Shown here: piece after piece, positions 63,811 through 64,000 of the stretch | Position numbering within the stretch: position 1 is the stretch's first letter | Layout: each line of letters begins with the position of its first letter | Source of the DNA: CAZYME01 sp964648115 | GTDB lineage: Bacteria > Pseudomonadota > Gammaproteobacteria > Legionellales > Legionellaceae | Assembly (NCBI GenBank): GCA_964648115.1 | Contig: CAZYME010000001.1 | Location: 62,001 to 126,000, forward strand | Length of the DNA stretch: 64,000 bases | Direction: 5' to 3' | Notes under the pieces: model-generated | Database searches by the model: none | What the model was told of the DNA's origin: nothing | Seen by the model: the letters and a program-made list of their open reading frames with translations, nothing else | Made by a program: the position numbers and the translations under genes

Positions 63811-64000
63811 CCTTAAATCTAACTAGGTCTATAAAATATAACCCCTTTACCCAGGCTTGATTCCCATTACCATTTTAGGTTATGTTGATAGAAACCCGTT
63901 TAAAAATGGGTATGTATAACGATTGGCATTTATGGATGAATGCGATTGATGTAAGGTGTACCTCCGATATTTGGAGGGTTCCCAGGCTTTAGCGTAAAGG

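Noticed and set aside
1..64000. tRNA, rRNA, riboswitch and prophage genes
   Set aside because: No cloverleaf-like T-arm motifs in spacers, no rRNA-like tracts and no integrase or phage structural genes were seen by eye; a tRNAscan/Infernal run would be decisive.

Overview
This window is a chromosomal segment of a gammaproteobacterium of the order Legionellales. The decisive evidence is a nearly uninterrupted Dot/Icm (type IVB) secretion block from about 32.8 to 53.3 kb. All components match the family closely in length and motif, and the block includes the IcmS/IcmT/IcmQ chaperone-adaptor genes. Housekeeping genes (argS, recG, bamA, lpxA, gpmI, pyrB, ruvX, ubiK, comM) are typical gammaproteobacterial forms. 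Base composition is moderately AT-rich by eye. I cannot assign a genus from sequence alone; Coxiella-like, Aquicella-like, Berkiella-like and Legionella-like lineages are all possible. No rRNA, tRNA, CRISPR array or intact insertion sequence was seen.

Layout. 0-3 kb: a large CPC-type P-type ATPase, probably cut by the left edge. 3.1-9 kb: SPOR protein and argS, an AI-2E/PerM-family permease, and recG. 9-11.5 kb: an AT-rich spacer with DnaA-box-like sites, then CDF and ZIP metal transporters. 11.5-16.3 kb: an accessory stretch with a hipBA toxin-antitoxin pair and its candidate operator, a nested MITE-like inverted repeat, and two unrecognised genes (163 and 703 aa). 16.4-23.7 kb: envelope biogenesis genes read leftward in the order uppS-cdsA-rseP-bamA-skp-fabZ-lpxA, with dxr and lpxD absent from their usual places. 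23.9-31 kb: a GT2-GtrA glycosyltransferase, an ArnT/PMT-like transferase, and gpmI-envC-like-ctpA. 31.1-32.6 kb: a secreted adenosine-deaminase-like enzyme whose last codons lie inside a dispersed repeat. 32.9-53.6 kb: the Dot/Icm block. 53.8-63.7 kb: housekeeping genes (TVP38 protein, PabC-like enzyme, 5-FCL, EVE protein, P-II, UbiK, ComM, PyrB, RuvX, YqgE, an MscS-family channel).

In the Dot/Icm block, icmH-icmF (rightward) converge on a long leftward series: icmT, icmS, an IcmR-position gene, icmQ, icmP, icmO, icmN, icmM, icmL, icmK, icmE, icmG, icmC, icmD, icmJ, icmB. Together they encode the coupling complex (IcmO/DotL, IcmP/DotM, IcmJ/DotN, IcmS), the core complex (IcmK/DotH, IcmE/DotG, IcmG/DotF, IcmN/DotK), the inner-membrane parts (IcmL/DotI, IcmM/DotJ, IcmC/DotE, IcmD/DotP), the ATPase IcmB/DotO and the stabilisers IcmH/DotU and IcmF. 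The gene between icmS and icmQ has no recognisable homology but sits exactly where the non-homologous IcmR functional replacements (FIR) lie in Legionella. Two copies of a CTTAA-type tandem box (PmrA-box-like) occur in this block, one upstream of that gene and one upstream of a 63-codon ORF preceding icmT.

The intergenic DNA holds several families of inverted repeats (MITE/REP-like). One family has three copies here, another has four.
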